A DNA stretch of 64,000 nt, taken from contig JAESUZ010000415.1 of assembly GCA_017311185.1 (NCBI GenBank), forward strand, positions 1,133,501 to 1,197,500. The letters run 5' to 3'. Shown piece after piece: positions 27,290-39,041 of the stretch; position 1 is the first letter of the stretch; every line of letters starts with the position of its first letter. The stretch comes from Proteles cristata cristata. Lineage: Eukaryota > Chordata > Mammalia > Carnivora > Hyaenidae. Position numbers and translations under genes: made by a program. Under the pieces are notes generated by a model. The model was not told where the DNA came from, ran no database searches, and saw only the letters and a program-made list of their open reading frames with translations.

Positions 27290-27450
27290 AGTGGTCATTA
27301 TCCTCACTTGTACAGATGAGGGAATGAGGCCCAGAGAGATTAAGTGACTTGCCCAAGGTCGCACAGCGAGTTAGTGGCAAAGGCCGGATTAGAACCCCGA
27401 GCCCCAGAGCGCCCAGGCCAGAGCCCAGCTCTACTACATCCCTGAGCCAT
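27290..27450 (-). repeat. MIR SINE
   Basis: Antisense MIR core is well preserved: TCATTATCCTCACTTGTACAG, GAGATTAAGTGACTTGCCC, AAGGTCGCACAGCGAG. Confidence 0.88.
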
Positions 27451-27754
27451 CGGTCTAGAGCATGGGCGAGCCAGCTCTGCGCCCTCAGGAGCCCCGGAGG
27501 CCAGGCGAGCGCTGCAGAGAGCACAGGCAGGCTCATACTCACAAGCAGAAACCTGCAGGATCCTTCTCTGTACCACCAGACAGCAACACCCCTGTGCTGG
27601 AACAGAGAGAAATAAGGCTCAAGTCGGGAAAGCCAAGGGCCACCAGGGAGGGCTGACAGCTCCACTGCTTGAATGCACCTTTGAGATTTTGCTTCATTTC
27701 CTTTTGTGAACCAAGTCTGCTCTTCAGGGCCAGGACACGGAAGAACGTGTGTTC

Positions 27755-28060
27755 CTCTTGCCTGGAATTCACTCATTCACCCACTCCCCAGTTATGCCCC
27801 AGGCACCTGAGGGCTGGCCCTGTGCCAGGGGCTGAGGCGGGAGGGACCCTGGGAGGGGAAAGACAAGATCTCTGTCTTGAAGGTGTTCAATCCTTCTAAC
27901 AGAGGCAACAGACATATAAGACAACGTGTTAATTCATCAAATATTTGCTGAGTGGCTACGATGTAGCAGTTGCTGATGAGGCTATACCTCAAGTCGTGCA
28001 GGAACACAGAGGGAATCGAGGGAGGCTTCCTGGAAGAGGAAGCATGTGGACTAGGTCCCA
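27755..28060 (-). repeat. Probable L2 LINE 3' fragment
   Basis: CCTGTGCCAGGGGCTGAG, AAGATCTCTGTCTTGAAGG, ACATATAAGACAACGTG and TTCATCAAATATTTGCTGAG resemble antisense L2 3' sequence; two fragments may be joined here. Confidence 0.5.
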
Positions 28061-28164
28061 AAGGTTGAGGAGAATTTCATTGAGCAGCTAGTCCCTTCCT
28101 GGCTAAAAGGACACAGATAAGGAAGGAATCTGAAATTCCTTTGAGTACTTCTTTCATTTTCTTT

Positions 28165-28375
28165 TCTACCAAGACTGTTTTCAAGTTAGTTGACATATAG
28201 TGTAGCACTGGTCTCAGGAGTAGAATTTAGTGATTCATCACTTACATCACTTACCTACGGCACCCATCATCACAGCTCATCACAGCAAGTGCCCTCCTTA
28301 ATGCCCACCACCCATTTAGCCCATCCCCCCACCCACCTCCCCTCCAGAGTACTTCTAAACAAACCCTAGCTATCA
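28165..28375 (-). mobile_element. Carnivore L1 fragment
   Basis: Contains AGTTAGTTGACATATAGTG, TTTAGTGATTCATCACTTAC, CAGCAAGTGCCCTCCTTAAT and a CCCATCCCCCCACCCACC run. I recall this as an end region of carnivore L1 in antisense; orientation is the less certain part. Confidence 0.6.
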
Positions 28376-28424
28376 GTAGAACAGGAATTCTACCTTCAGA
28401 AACTCAGTTCTCAGGTATGTTGTT

Positions 28425-28510
28425 TTCTGACAATGACTTTGAATTGTTGCTTAATCTCTTTAGACCTCAGTTGACCTGCCTGTCAAATGGGAGTGAGGAA
28501 TCCTGTTTGA
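28425..28510 (+). repeat. MIR-like fragment
   Basis: TTGCTTAATCTCTTTAGACC and TCAGTTGACCTGCCTGTC, then AAATGGGAGTGAGG resemble the sense MIR core. Confidence 0.5.
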
Positions 28511-29504
28511 GGGGGTGGCTCTAGTCTTCACGAGCAATCTGGAGAAGCGTTCACACAAAAGTCCTTGAGAAACAAATTCCTCCCATGGCCAACGGCATTC
28601 TCTTTCCCACTGTCTGCCGCTCTCGGCTCTCGCCAGGAAATTGATTTTATTTATAAGAATCACAACCCTAAACTGACCTTTGTTGGGCGACCCACATTCC
28701 CTCCCTCATTTCCCTCTCCTACAGGGACATCCCCCCTCCAAGATTCCTCAGTGACCACAGAGCAACCAGCACTGAAGAGTGCTTAGGAAGTCAGACGGAC
28801 AGACATGGGGACGCTGCGGCCTGGAGAGCTCAGTGACTCCTCCAAGGAAACAGACTGCATGGGTCTCCCCATTCCCAAGCCACCGCTTTCTTCATGGCGC
28901 CATGACAGCTCTGCTTCCTGTCTGCGCCCGGGCAGACCTGCCACCCTCCCTCAGCTTGGGGAAAGTCTCCCTTCTCTGAAAGACAGGAGCCTTCAGAGAA
29001 ACATTTCCCATCATTAAAGGGATTTGCAAGAAAACTGGCACAGCTTCCTTAGCTTTGAAGCTTGTTAGCCCCTCCTGGCCCTTTAATTGTGCTTGGATCC
29101 AGCCCAGTTCCCAGAGCTCCTACCCTTTCAGAAGAGGGGAGGGGCCCACAGCAGAATGCCCGCCACCCTGGCCCTTCAGCACCAAAGGTGATCCCTCGGT
29201 ACTTCTGTTTCAGACCATTTCATTGCCAAAGCATCAAGGGATCCCACACAAAGAGCTTCAAAGTCACAAGGGCTCAGGGTCAAGTGCAACCACGAGCAAA
29301 CCCTCACCTTTGGACTGCGCGGCATCACTTTTGAGACTGTTTTGGAGCAGTGTTCCCATCGCCTTTAAAGCCTATAATAGCTTAGGGTGCATTACATTAG
29401 ATTTCGGGAGGGATCACAGATTTGGCGAAAGCACATCACGTGAGTATGGAGGAGGTACAGTCTTATTCCCTGCGTGCTTTTCATTTTCCAGGTGAAGGTG
29501 TGTA

Positions 29505-29685
29505 TATGTAACTAGCGATTTGGCTGCACACCTAAATCCCCTAAGGACCTCAGCTGCAAACCTAGACCAACTGAGTCAGAATATCTTGAGTGGGTCTACA
29601 TAGCCTCTCCCCGCTTTTTTTTTTTTTAAGGTCTTCTGATGGTTCCTATATGTGGCTAAGGTTAAGAACCACTGCTTTAGGTAAA
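29505..29685. mobile_element. Possible hAT-type MITE fragment
   Basis: Ends in GGTTAAGAACCACTGC, the terminal motif of several hAT MITEs (AACCACTG), with a decayed body (CCAACTGAGTCAGAATATC). The other terminus is poorly preserved. Confidence 0.45.
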
Positions 29686-32279
29686 GCTTCAATAGGAAAA
29701 ACCTGAGCTCCTAAGCATCAAAAACCAAGTCATCCAGACGATTCCTCTGAAAGTGACATGAGTATTATCAATCCGTCCATCTCTCTTAATTGATTTTTCT
29801 TGTGCAGACCTTCCCTGACCACAGAACCCCGTTTAAGCTTTCAAGTGTTTTTACTGGCTTGACTCGTCACTGCTCATCTCTACCCTGCAGTACCTTAGGA
29901 AAAAAGTGCCCTCTCCTAGGAATCAGGTGATCTGACTCAGAAGCAAACAAACAAAAACAGAAAAGGAGTGATTACACCTTCAACCAGTGACTGTGAGCCA
30001 AATTACAGTGAACAGCTCAAGCTGACAGCTTGGATCCAAGTGTGATGCAAATTCAGGAAGCTTCCGCAGGGACGGTTCCAAGTGCAATCCACAGATAGTA
30101 GGTCAGTCACATTTGGCCCTAGACACACTCACCAGCTGGAAGAGCAGTAGAAACCAGAATTCTTGACCACATGGTGTGAGTTCAGCCAATGCCCCTCCCC
30201 GCCCACAGTGATCCAAGGGTGCCCTTATGAGAGTCAGAAATATGTAAACGTCCAAGCATGGGAGCCTTCTCAAGGGGCCCCGGAGATGCTGCCACAGCTT
30301 ATAGAACCCCAAAGACAGTCATATAAGAAAGAGCAACACCACCAACACTTTTTATGAGAACTCTAATAAACTCCAGCTCTCTGGGGAGACACCCCTGCGC
30401 ACCACCCCTACCCCTTGCTTTTTGCTGGAGAGAGCCATGGCTAGCTATCTAAACAAAATGGCCTAGATGGGATGGGGGAAAAGTTTGGAAATGTTTCTGC
30501 ATTAGACAGAGGGTGACGTTCCAACAAGTCTTTAGCTCCAGAGCCCCCCTTTACATCCTTCAAAACAGTGGAAGATCAGCTCGAGTCTAACCATGACAGG
30601 CTTGTGTTGGAGGATGGGCGATAGGTAACATACACGCTAGGGAACGCAGAAAACAATTTTTCCTACATCAGCTGCTTTGTAAGACTGACAAATTAAAGAA
30701 AACATTTTGAGAATCTGGACACAGCCATAGGGCACTCTGCCTATTTGGAAGAGCTCAAAATTGGGAATTTAGAAACACAGAACAAGGCATTTCAGTAACA
30801 AAATTTGAACGTGTCACAAATGAGAATTCTTCTTTGATATATGTTCTAAGAGCCCACGTAAATCTTGCCTTTCCATTTAACTTTGTTGTTAAAAAGATAC
30901 CTAGTCATTCTGTAATGATTCAATCTTACCTTAAAGACAAAGGATGCCCTCAATCTCTGATGAGCCAGAGAAGTCTATGGATTCCAGTTAGAGTTGCCCT
31001 GGTTAATCTGAGATTTGCCCTCAACCCCCCCGCCCCCCGGCATGTCATGGAACACTGAAAGATGAGTTGGATTTGCCTATGCAATCCAAATAATTCTCAA
31101 ATGGATCCATCCACTTATCACTCTGATTAACTGCAAAACGATGAGGCAGATACATGTGGTACCAAAAACATAAACACTCTGAACTGGAAACTAAGTTTCC
31201 CTCAGTTGGCAAAAACCCCCTAACGGATATTCCAGGGTGGGAGGATTTTAAGCTCCCAAGAGAAAGAGATAAATCAGAAGGCTTTCTCAGGTCAAGGGCC
31301 AAGTCAAAAGCTATCAATACAAAAAGCTTCTGATAATAACTGGGCATTTAGAAAGAAGGCCCCAAATGTTAGGATTTGCCCTAACGTAGGTTAAGATGCT
31401 GATCTGAGAAAGCAGCTTGCGTCATGGACCTTCGTCCTGGAGCTGGTACCCCTTCATTTCACAATTCAGATATGGCACATCCTGACCTGAGGGGAACCTT
31501 CTAGAGGCCAACACTTGCAACTCAAGTCCTGAATTCCCTGTGAGAGTCCCTTCCAAAGGGCGGAGGGGAAGGGGGAGGCGGAGCGGGAGAGGGAGTAGCG
31601 ACCTTCCAGTTTACAAAGAGAGGGGCTGTGGCTTCAAGTGTTCTCAGAGTACCTAGGAACGCATTCAGTCATTCCAGCATGAAACTGACGTGATCTCAGC
31701 AGAATTTGGGATCACACACACACACACACACACACACCCCAAAAGACCCAGTCGGGTAGAAATGTGAGAGAGGCCCCAGGGAGGGTTCACAGAAAGAAAC
31801 CAAAGGTTGCAGATTAATTTAACCCTGTCTCCCCCCGCCGGCTCCTCCTGTCCTTGGCAAAGACCCTTTCTTTCTGCATGAAATGCTGCCTCGAATTTAT
31901 ATCTTTCACCCCCACCTGTAACCAGGTGACCCAGATGAGAAAAAGCAGTGGGAAAAAATCAAAAGACACGACTAGTTTAGGGAACTAAAGCTGGTCCCAG
32001 AAGTTTCCTTTATGTCAGTTTCTGAAATGCGAAACCACTGGGAATGAGATTCCTTGGGAATCTGAGCATTCTCCTTTATTACCCTTCCCAGGGGAAAATA
32101 AATATAGAAACAGTGTTTCCTCTCGCAGGTTTGGCAGGGGCGAGTCCAAGACTGGGAAGTTCAAGAGGTTTAAATGGGGGGAGGGGGAAGGGCAGCTGGG
32201 TAGGGGGCGTCCGCAGCGCCCCGCTGAAGGGGCAGCTCTTTAAGTGTTTGTTTGTTTCAAACGCTCTTAAATCCTAGGC
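29686..32279. other. Intronic stretch left of the CpG island
   Basis: Single-copy sequence with one CA repeat (31713-31737). It becomes gradually more GC-rich toward the island. Regulatory content cannot be judged by eye. Confidence 0.5.
31713..31737. repeat. (CA)n microsatellite
   Basis: Uninterrupted CA dinucleotide run of about 12 units in AFAP1L2 intron 1, just left of the CpG island. Confidence 0.95.
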
Positions 32280-33088
32280 TTCTAGACTGCAGCCTCGGGG
32301 TTCCGAGCACGGGTGCGAGCCGGGCTGCGGGCACTAGCCGGGCCGTCCCGCTCACCAGGGTTTGGCCAAGATCCCCGCCCTCGGCCAAATCCAAAACATG
32401 CCCAGCTGCGCGCAGGGCTTAACCCTCGGTCCGGCCGCCGCCGCGCGCTCCACCTGCCGGGCATCCTGTTCGGCCCCTAGCCCCGCACCTCCCCCCCGAC
32501 CCCTGGCTGAGGATGGGAAAGGCTAGGAGAGACGGTTACCTGAGCGGCCGAAGGACAGGGACAGCCCGACCGAGCGGGAGTGGAGCTGCAAGCCCACCCC
32601 ACCGCCCAAGCGCGCACCCGCTCGGGCTCTTCCCTGGGGTGTGCGGGCAGCCCTGCGCTCCGGCAGGCGCCAGGGCGAGAGAAGCCCACGGCTTTGCTCC
32701 TCTGCCCCCCAAGCAGCGCGACGCGGTTCCGAATTCACTCAGGGCCTCCTTGGCCGTGGGCATCTTTCCTGGGCGGCCAGGACTTGAGAGGCGGGTCGCC
32801 AAGCGCACCCTCTCTCCTCCAACAGGTGACAGGCCTCGCCACGCCGACCCCCGCCCTGCGCGCTGGGGAGGGTCCGAGAGCCCCAACCGCGGCCACCACC
32901 CAGAAGCCCACGCTCCGGGTCTCCGGCCCAGGGTCGGGCTGGACGGGCGCAGCCGGCTCTGCCCACCTGAGTCCAAGCGGGACGCGAGGCGCCAGCGGTG
33001 CAGCCCCCCGCCAGCCCTGGCCCTCCTTGCGGACGCCGTGCGGCGCGAGTGGGGTGCGTGCGCGCCGCGCCGGGACCCGCGCCCTCAC

Positions 33089-33104
33089 CTTTGTACCGCT
33101 CCAT
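33089..33104 (-). CDS. AFAP1L2: AFAP1L2 (XB130) coding exon 1, partial gene
   Basis: On the minus strand an ATG at 33104-33102 opens MERYK plus one base (G), then a consensus donor GTGAGG starts at 33088. MERYK is the N-terminus I know for AFAP1L2, a PH-domain adaptor that binds Src and PI3K and links tyrosine-kinase signalling to actin; the split codon starting with G fits the alanine that follows in the family. The start context is strong (A at -3, G at +4). The exon lies in a CpG island, and the neighbouring gene upstream is ABLIM1 in the same orientation, as in human 10q25.3. The remaining exons (PH domains, coiled coil) lie beyond the left edge. The call rests on five residues plus synteny, so the identity is strong by context and modest by sequence alone. 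Confidence 0.85.
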
Positions 33105-33185
33105 CGTGCGCTCCCGGCCGCTGGGCTCCGGCGCTGCGCTCTCGGCGCTCGGCTCCGCGCCCGGGCCGCCGCGCTGGCCCCTCCC

Positions 33186-33197
33186 CGTGAGGTCACG
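33186..33197. promoter_or_regulatory. CRE-like palindromic site CGTGAGGTCACG
   Basis: A 12-bp near-palindrome whose core TGAGGTCA differs by one base from the cAMP-response element TGACGTCA. It lies about 82 bp upstream of the AFAP1L2 start codon in the presumed 5' UTR or core promoter. It could bind CREB/ATF factors or, as a GGTCA half site, a nuclear receptor. This is a motif match only. Confidence 0.4.
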
Positions 33198-34095
33198 CTC
33201 GCCGCCGGACCTCCTGGCGCGCCGGCCGCGCCCGGGGCGCTCGGACCCCGTCCCCGCCGGGCGCGCCGCCCCCGCGGGGGATCTCCGCCGCCGAGCCCTC
33301 GCGGCGCCCAGGTCCGTGCGCGCCCCGGGCCCTGCTCGCCGCCCGCGGCCGCCCGGCAGTTCCTTCTCGTCCGGGACCCGGGGGCGGCGGGAGGGCGCAA
33401 GACTCGGCTCTGCCCAAACCCTGGAGGAGGTTCTGGCGGGGGGCGGGCCTACGAGAGCTGTTCTTCCAACCGCTGGGCTGCAAACCCACTGCCCGGAGGA
33501 GGAGACTGAGGTCAAACTCCCGAGGCAGAGGCGCGCCTAGAGCGCCCGCCGTTGACCGCGGGGCGAGAGAGCTAAAGCCGTGGCTTCGAGAGGCGACTGG
33601 GGCATAGGGGTGGGGACACCCGAGCCCTGTCCGCGCGCCTGCCCCCGGTTCTTGGAGAATGGCTTCAGCCTTCTAGCAACTTCTCTTGGCATCCGCTGCC
33701 GATCGCGTTAGGGCGTCTGTATATGCCTACTTGCCTTCTTCTACCGGGGCGCAGGTTTCCCGGGAGCAGTTGTTATAGGCTCTCAGGAGGACTAGAATTC
33801 CTAGAGGCGCCTGGACAAGTCCAGGAGCACCTGACCGTCGGGTTGGGGGGTGGGGGGGGGGAGTATCTGTCCCATAGGCGCTCGTCCACCCCTGGCTGTA
33901 ACCACCCTGCACCGCTGCCGCTGAGCGCACCTCTATCCCTCCAGTCTCTTAACCTCATCCGCACCCAGAGGAGAGCCATGTTTTCCTTGAACTTCTCGAT
34001 TTTCACTTTAAAATCTCAATCAGTTTATGCAGGATGCCTGGATTTTCAACATGTGTCCACCACTTTCTTGAAGGAGCATTAAAAAGATTTGCTGT

Positions 34096-34312
34096 GGGGC
34101 GTCTGGGTGGCTCGGTTGGTTAAGTGTCCAACTTTTGCTCAGATCATGATCTCATGGTTTAGTGTGTTCGGGCCCTGCATCGGCCTTACTGCTGTGAGTG
34201 CAGAGCCTGCTTCCGATCCTTTGTTCCCTCCTTTCTCTCTCTGCCCCTCCCCTGCTCATGCTCTGTTTCTTTCTGTCTCTCAAAAATAAATAAATGTTAA
34301 AAAAAAAAAAAC
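34096..34312 (+). mobile_element. Can-SINE
   Basis: Plus-strand copy with diverged head and body, ending in AAAAATAAATAAATG and an A tail. It lies about 1 kb upstream of AFAP1L2 exon 1. Confidence 0.92.
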
Positions 34313-34479
34313 TGTTACTATTTTCTAAAAGATTCCTTAAATCTCAGAACAGCAGATTTAGCTCTGATTTTGGGAGACCTTCTGGCCCCGGCAGTCTTAG
34401 AAATATTTTTCTTAGTCGCATCAGCTGCTAACATCCATGGAGCCCTCCCCACCAGCCGGGGATGCCCCTTGAGGCTGTG

Positions 34480-34685
34480 TGCACACTGCCTTTCATTTCC
34501 CCAATAATTCTGTGATGGGGGGATGATTATTATTTCTATCAAGTAGTCGAAGAAACTGAGGTTTACAGAGGTTAAACAACTTGCCCAAGGTCACACAGTT
34601 AAAAGAAACAAACAAAAAGAACAGAGCAGGATTTAAACCCAGGTCTGCTGCTTCCAGATGTTCGTTCACAAAGCTTTCCTGGCGT
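34480..34685 (-). repeat. MIR SINE
   Basis: GAAGAAACTGAGGTTTACAG, GGTTAAACAACTTGCCC, AAGGTCACACAG and GATTTAAACCCAGGTCTG in antisense MIR order, with an inserted AAAGAAACAAACAAAAAG stretch. Confidence 0.82.
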
Positions 34686-36119
34686 GCATAGGAAGGGCCA
34701 GGCTGTCCGTTACCAGCGTGTGGAGCACACAGACAAGTGACCAAGGTCAATGCAGGGCCAGGTAGATGCTTGGATAAGGCGCAAGGGATTCTGGGAACCC
34801 TAGTGGAGGGAGCTGAGCCAGCCTGGAGAAGCTCTGTAGGTCCTAGGAGGGGGAGATGGCTGGTGGATCTTAAAAGGTGCGTTGGGGCTGGTGAGGTGAC
34901 AGGAGAGGCAGAGTGAGTGCAGCATTCCAGGCAGAAAGGACAGTGGGGACAAAGGCGGGGAAGCGAGCCCCTCCAGGACCACAATTCTCTGTCGCTGAAG
35001 CCACAGCGGGGAAGCCAGGGATGGACACAGTGAGGCTGAAGAGGTGGACACGGACCTGCTTGAGGGCCGCAAAGGCGGGGTAATCTGAAAACCAAAGGAC
35101 TGGGCGGCACTGACAAGTGACAGTGCCCCAGGGTCCCTGGGAGGTTGAGCGGAAAGCGGAGTGCAGGAGGCGGTTGCACCAGGCCCCTGATAAGTCACTG
35201 GGACACTGGAAACGGGCTGAGGAGGAGAGGACCAAGGGCGGACATATGCAGGAAGTGTGATGCCAGGGCTCTGGGCCTGAGCACAGGGTGTGCGGGAGAA
35301 GGAAGCACCGAGATTGACCAGAGTTTCCTGGTGGGTGGAGAGTTTCAGCGCTCATGCCCTCAGCTGGTCCTCAGACACTCACCTGAGGCCCTGTTGGGTG
35401 CCAGGTGCCACCAGGCCCTGCACGGAGCCTCAGCGAGGCGGGCCAGGGACTCTCAAGGGCCTGGGGTGGATAGACAGTGAGCAGGACGAAAGATGAACAC
35501 CCCTAAGTTGGACACAGAAATAGCAGCAGGCTGGGGCTTTGCTGTAGAACGTGAAGGGGCCATGGTGCTTCCAGGGGAGTTAGAGCCCCGGGTCTAAGCC
35601 CTCAGATTCATCCATTATTTTACTCAATTCTCTCAGCCTCTCTTCCAGGTGGGCTGGGTCCTTGGGGAGTCCAGAAATAGAAAAAGTGGAGGTTGAGGCA
35701 GGAATTTGGACATCGCAGGGCATCACAGGACAGGCAATAGTGCTCAGTGGAAATACACCGGCTCAGGATGGGTGGGGGGTGCTTTTACCTTTTTGTGTTC
35801 TATTTCTCCCTTCTCTCCCTTCCTCCCTCCCTTTCCTCCTCTTGCAAATGGCCCTACATGGTGCCACCCTCCAAGCTCCAGTGTCTACAGACTACTGTCA
35901 TGGGGTGTCTGGTTTCCTTTCTAATGCTCAGGGAGAATCTGATCGGGCGGCTCGTCCTTCTGAAACTAGCCGGTCACTCTTGGCCCGATTCCAGCTCTAA
36001 CCGTCAGCAGAGGCCGACGAAGGAGGGTTCAGGTCCAGCCTCACCTGGCAGGGACTTTGTTGGAGGTGACCCTCTCAGAAGGGCTGAGGGCCAGTCTGGC
36101 TCCTGCTGTGGTCACTAAG

Positions 36120-36260
36120 AACAAAAGACAGGGATTAAACTATCCCCATCCTACAAGTGAGGACACAAGTTAGGGGCCTGGCCCCAGTCACAAAGTCAAG
36201 TAATCTCTCTTTTGGAAGTAGGACTCAAAAATCAGGTTTCCCCATTCCAAACCCTGTGCT
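36120..36260 (-). repeat. MIR fragment
   Basis: CTATCCCCATCCTACAAGTG, GAGGACACAAG and CAGTCACAAAGTCAAG resemble antisense MIR. Confidence 0.6.
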
Positions 36261-37084
36261 TTGTCGTGCCCTTCAGTCGGGGCTCTAACCGGACAGGACT
36301 CTGCCCCAGCAGGTCCTTCTGCAGCCACTTCCTGTAACTGCACCTGCTCTCTGCAGGCTGGGGGCGTGGGGGGGGGAGGAGGGGGCAGTTAGGCATCTCC
36401 ATCATGCATGCTCCCTCTCCCGTTTCCCCGACTGGCTCCAGCCCTTTAATTACCTCTTCCGAAGTCCATTCTAGTTTATCAATAGAAACTTGGCAGATCT
36501 CAGAGCCTCTAGACAAATACAAATCAATCAGAGACATACGCAGAGTGAATTTAAAATGGGAACGCACTCTCATTTCCAAGAACGAAACCAAAACACTACT
36601 TAAAACCATCAATATAAATCTTAGGCACCGCTTCCCCTTCTCTCCAAAACCTGGGTGCCATTCAACCCTGAAGCATTAGTGCACCTTCTCCACGTGGGCT
36701 GCTCACATTCATACTCAGAATCATTGAGCTTCTGGCCTCCAGGATCAGACAATCTGGTTTCCAACTCAGTCTCAACACTCTAGGTGCTATGAGTGACCCC
36801 AGCCCAGACCCAGAGGATCCAAATGGGCTGTTCTGATCCAGACAGCCCTGAAACCAAATCGAGTGCCCCTACCCTGGAATCTAGAAGGTGGGTGTTCCCA
36901 CCGAGCTCAGTGGGGGTGGGGGTGCACAGGGCCCTCTTGGATGTGTGGCTGAAGGTATCAGGCACACACAACACAACAGCAGGTTTTAGTCTCTGGCGAT
37001 TCCTAAACACATTCTCAGCAGCAGAAAGGTTTCTTCAACCCCAAGGGGGCTTCTCCGGCTGACGCAGTAAGGAGGGGTGGAGGT

Positions 37085-37260
37085 TTGCTTTACAACATTT
37101 ATCCTGTCTAATTCTCACAATGATCCAGGCAGAAACTATTGTCCCTCAGTTCACACATGAAGACCTTAAGTAATTGCCCAAGGTCACTGCTGGGCAGGGC
37201 CCAAGTCAGTTGAGTTTGAGCGACATCTCTGACCCAGCTTCCCCACCCAGGCTCTCTTTT
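37085..37260 (-). repeat. MIR SINE
   Basis: TCTAATTCTCACAATGATCC, CTTAAGTAATTGCCCAAGG and TCACTGCTGGGCAGGGCCC follow antisense MIR order. Confidence 0.75.
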
Positions 37261-37279
37261 GTAATCCTGCTTGGTCACC

Positions 37280-37530
37280 AGCCAGGCCAGCAGCAATTCT
37301 GTACTTCATCCCTTGTCACTCTTCAAGAGCCAGCTCGAAAGTCACCTGCTCTAGGGACAGTCCCCTCTCCCAACACACACTGTCCTCAGCATAGTATTGT
37401 CCTGGTCATCTGCCCCTACTCATACCAGAGTCCTCTGTGTTGTACTGTGATAATCCTCTGTCCCCAAGCTTGACATAGCACCCGCCCCCCACCCCCAGCA
37501 GTTGCTCCATCATGCCTGTTGAATGAATTA
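37280..37530 (+). repeat. L2 LINE 3' fragment
   Basis: Phrases such as CAAGAGCCAGCTCGAAAGTC and the final GCCTGTTGAATGAATTAATC match the order of the L2 3' end. Confidence 0.55.
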
Positions 37531-37574
37531 ATCAATGACTTCCATTTTTTTCCCTCTTGGGGTTTTTACGAAAA

Positions 37575-37576
<2 letters not shown>

Positions 37577-37613
<37 letters not shown>
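37577..37613. repeat. (CA)n microsatellite
   Basis: Uninterrupted CA run of about 18 units in the intergenic spacer; likely polymorphic. Confidence 0.97.
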
Positions 37614-37615
<2 letters not shown>

Positions 37616-37739
37616 GTCTTCTCTGGTTCAGTTTGATGAAACAAATAATTACCAAAGGACATATCCGATGTGTTTGGGCATGGGGTGGGATGAAGCAGGA
37701 AGAAGGTACCATTTGAATCAAGCCTTGGAAGGTTGAATT

Positions 37740-38465
37740 AATTCTTTTTTGTTGTCGCAATAAAATACACTTAAAATTTACCATTGAAGCCACTTTGAAG
37801 CGTACAGTTGGGCAGCATTAAGTCCATTCATGTTATGCAACTATCACCACCATTCAGAACACTGATACCATTCCAATCTGAAACGCACCCATTAAATAAT
37901 AACTCCCCACCCCACCCCCAGTCCCTGGTAACCTTGAATCCACTTCCTATCTGTATGGATTTGACTATTCCAGGTACCCCTCATATAAATGGAATTATAT
38001 GCACTATTTGACCTCTCGTCTGGTTTATTTCACTTAGTGTAATGCCCAAGACCCATTCACGGTGTAGCATGTATCAGAATCCCTTCATTTTTAAGGGCAA
38101 ATCATATTTCATTGTATGGATAGACCACATTTTGTTTACTATTCATCTGTCAGTGGACATTTGGGTTGTTTCCATCCTTTGGCTCTGGGAATAATGCTGT
38201 TCTGAGCACTGATGTATAAACATCTGTTCAGGTCCCCGCTTTCCATTCCTTTGGGTGCACGACTAGGAGCAGAATTGCTGAGTCATGCAGTAATTGTGTT
38301 TAACTTTTTGAGGAATCACCATCCTGATTTTCCACAGTGGCTGCACCCTTTTACATTCCTACCAAGAGTGCACAAGGGTTCCAATTCCTCCACATTCTCT
38401 CCAACGTTGATTGTTTACCATTTTTTATTCCCATCTTAGTGGGTTCTGCCCTTTTTGAAGACTCT
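37740..38465 (-). mobile_element. L1 remnant, 3' end, minus
   Basis: Starting at the antisense 3' end (CAATAAAATACACTTAAAAT), it reads through CTATCACCACCATTCAGAAC, TTTGACTATTCCAGGTACC, TTTCATTGTATGGATAGACC, TTTCCACAGTGGCTGCACC and CTCCACATTCTCTCCAACG. About 700 bp of an old L1M-type element; not coding-competent. Confidence 0.88.
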
Positions 38466-39041
38466 GAAGTCAATATAGCCTAAAGTTAACACTTCTTAAA
38501 TCTGAGCGGTTGCTACACGAATGTGTTTGATATTATATAAGTGAGGACTCCTCATGGGGGTCTGATCTTGTCAGAATTTCCACCTGAGGAAACAGAGGCC
38601 TGCTGGAAGATGGAAGTGTTCAGCAAGTACCCAGGTGACAGCTGCCCAGCATGTTTGAAAAACTCTGGAAAAACACTGATAAATAGTTTGCTTAAAGAAA
38701 GCAAGCAAAGGCTGGCAGGAAGGGGAGTAGGTAGATGGAGGAGAGGAGAGCAAGGAGAGACTGAGGAGGCGGCCTCCAGGTGACCCTCTGTGCCAGAGCC
38801 TACAGTGAGGGGACAACAGGGAAAAGAAACATGGGCACCATTGTCACCATTCCCGATATCTTCACCGGCACATCTGCCCTGTTCTCACCAGCACAGCCGA
38901 AGGTTAGAAGTCTACAAACAGGGGTGAGTACAATCGCTTTTAGCTGCACCTCTAGAAAATTGTCTGCTTAGAAAAACACCCCTAGTCTACTATTCCTATA
39001 ATGATTTAGTTTATGTAAAGGCACTTTCTATCTTATACATT

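Larger units (their letters stand above)
1..33088 (-). other. AFAP1L2: AFAP1L2 intron 1 (partial, continues left)
   Basis: The stretch left of the exon 1 donor is read as intron 1. I searched by eye for the expected second exon, which would encode a leucine- and aspartate-rich helix after MERYK, and found no match on the minus strand. Open frames up to about 250 codons occur (for example 14571-15347 minus), but they show no family similarity I recognise. Content is repeats (listed separately) plus single-copy sequence. That a first intron of more than 33 kb is present is an inference. Confidence 0.65.
32280..33620 (-). promoter_or_regulatory. AFAP1L2: CpG island promoter and 5' UTR of AFAP1L2
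   Basis: This stretch is extremely GC-rich and dense in CpG, in sharp contrast to the AT-richer flanks; the densest part is about 32640-33480. It contains GC-box-like runs and no TATA box near the start codon, as is typical of CpG-island promoters with dispersed start sites. Transcription should run leftward (minus strand) from somewhere to the right of 33104. The part left of 33089 is the start of intron 1, so the island extends into the intron. The exact start site cannot be read from the sequence. Long open frames on both strands here are a by-product of the base composition. Confidence 0.85.

Noticed and set aside
32513..33540. Long overlapping open frames on both strands (up to 309 codons) in the CpG island
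   Set aside because: Stop codons are AT-rich and rare in such GC-rich DNA. The frames overlap on both strands, are rich in A, G, P and R without domains, and coincide with the AFAP1L2 promoter.
34493..35179. 228-codon minus-strand open frame
   Set aside because: Part of it is translated MIR sequence and the rest has no similarity I know.
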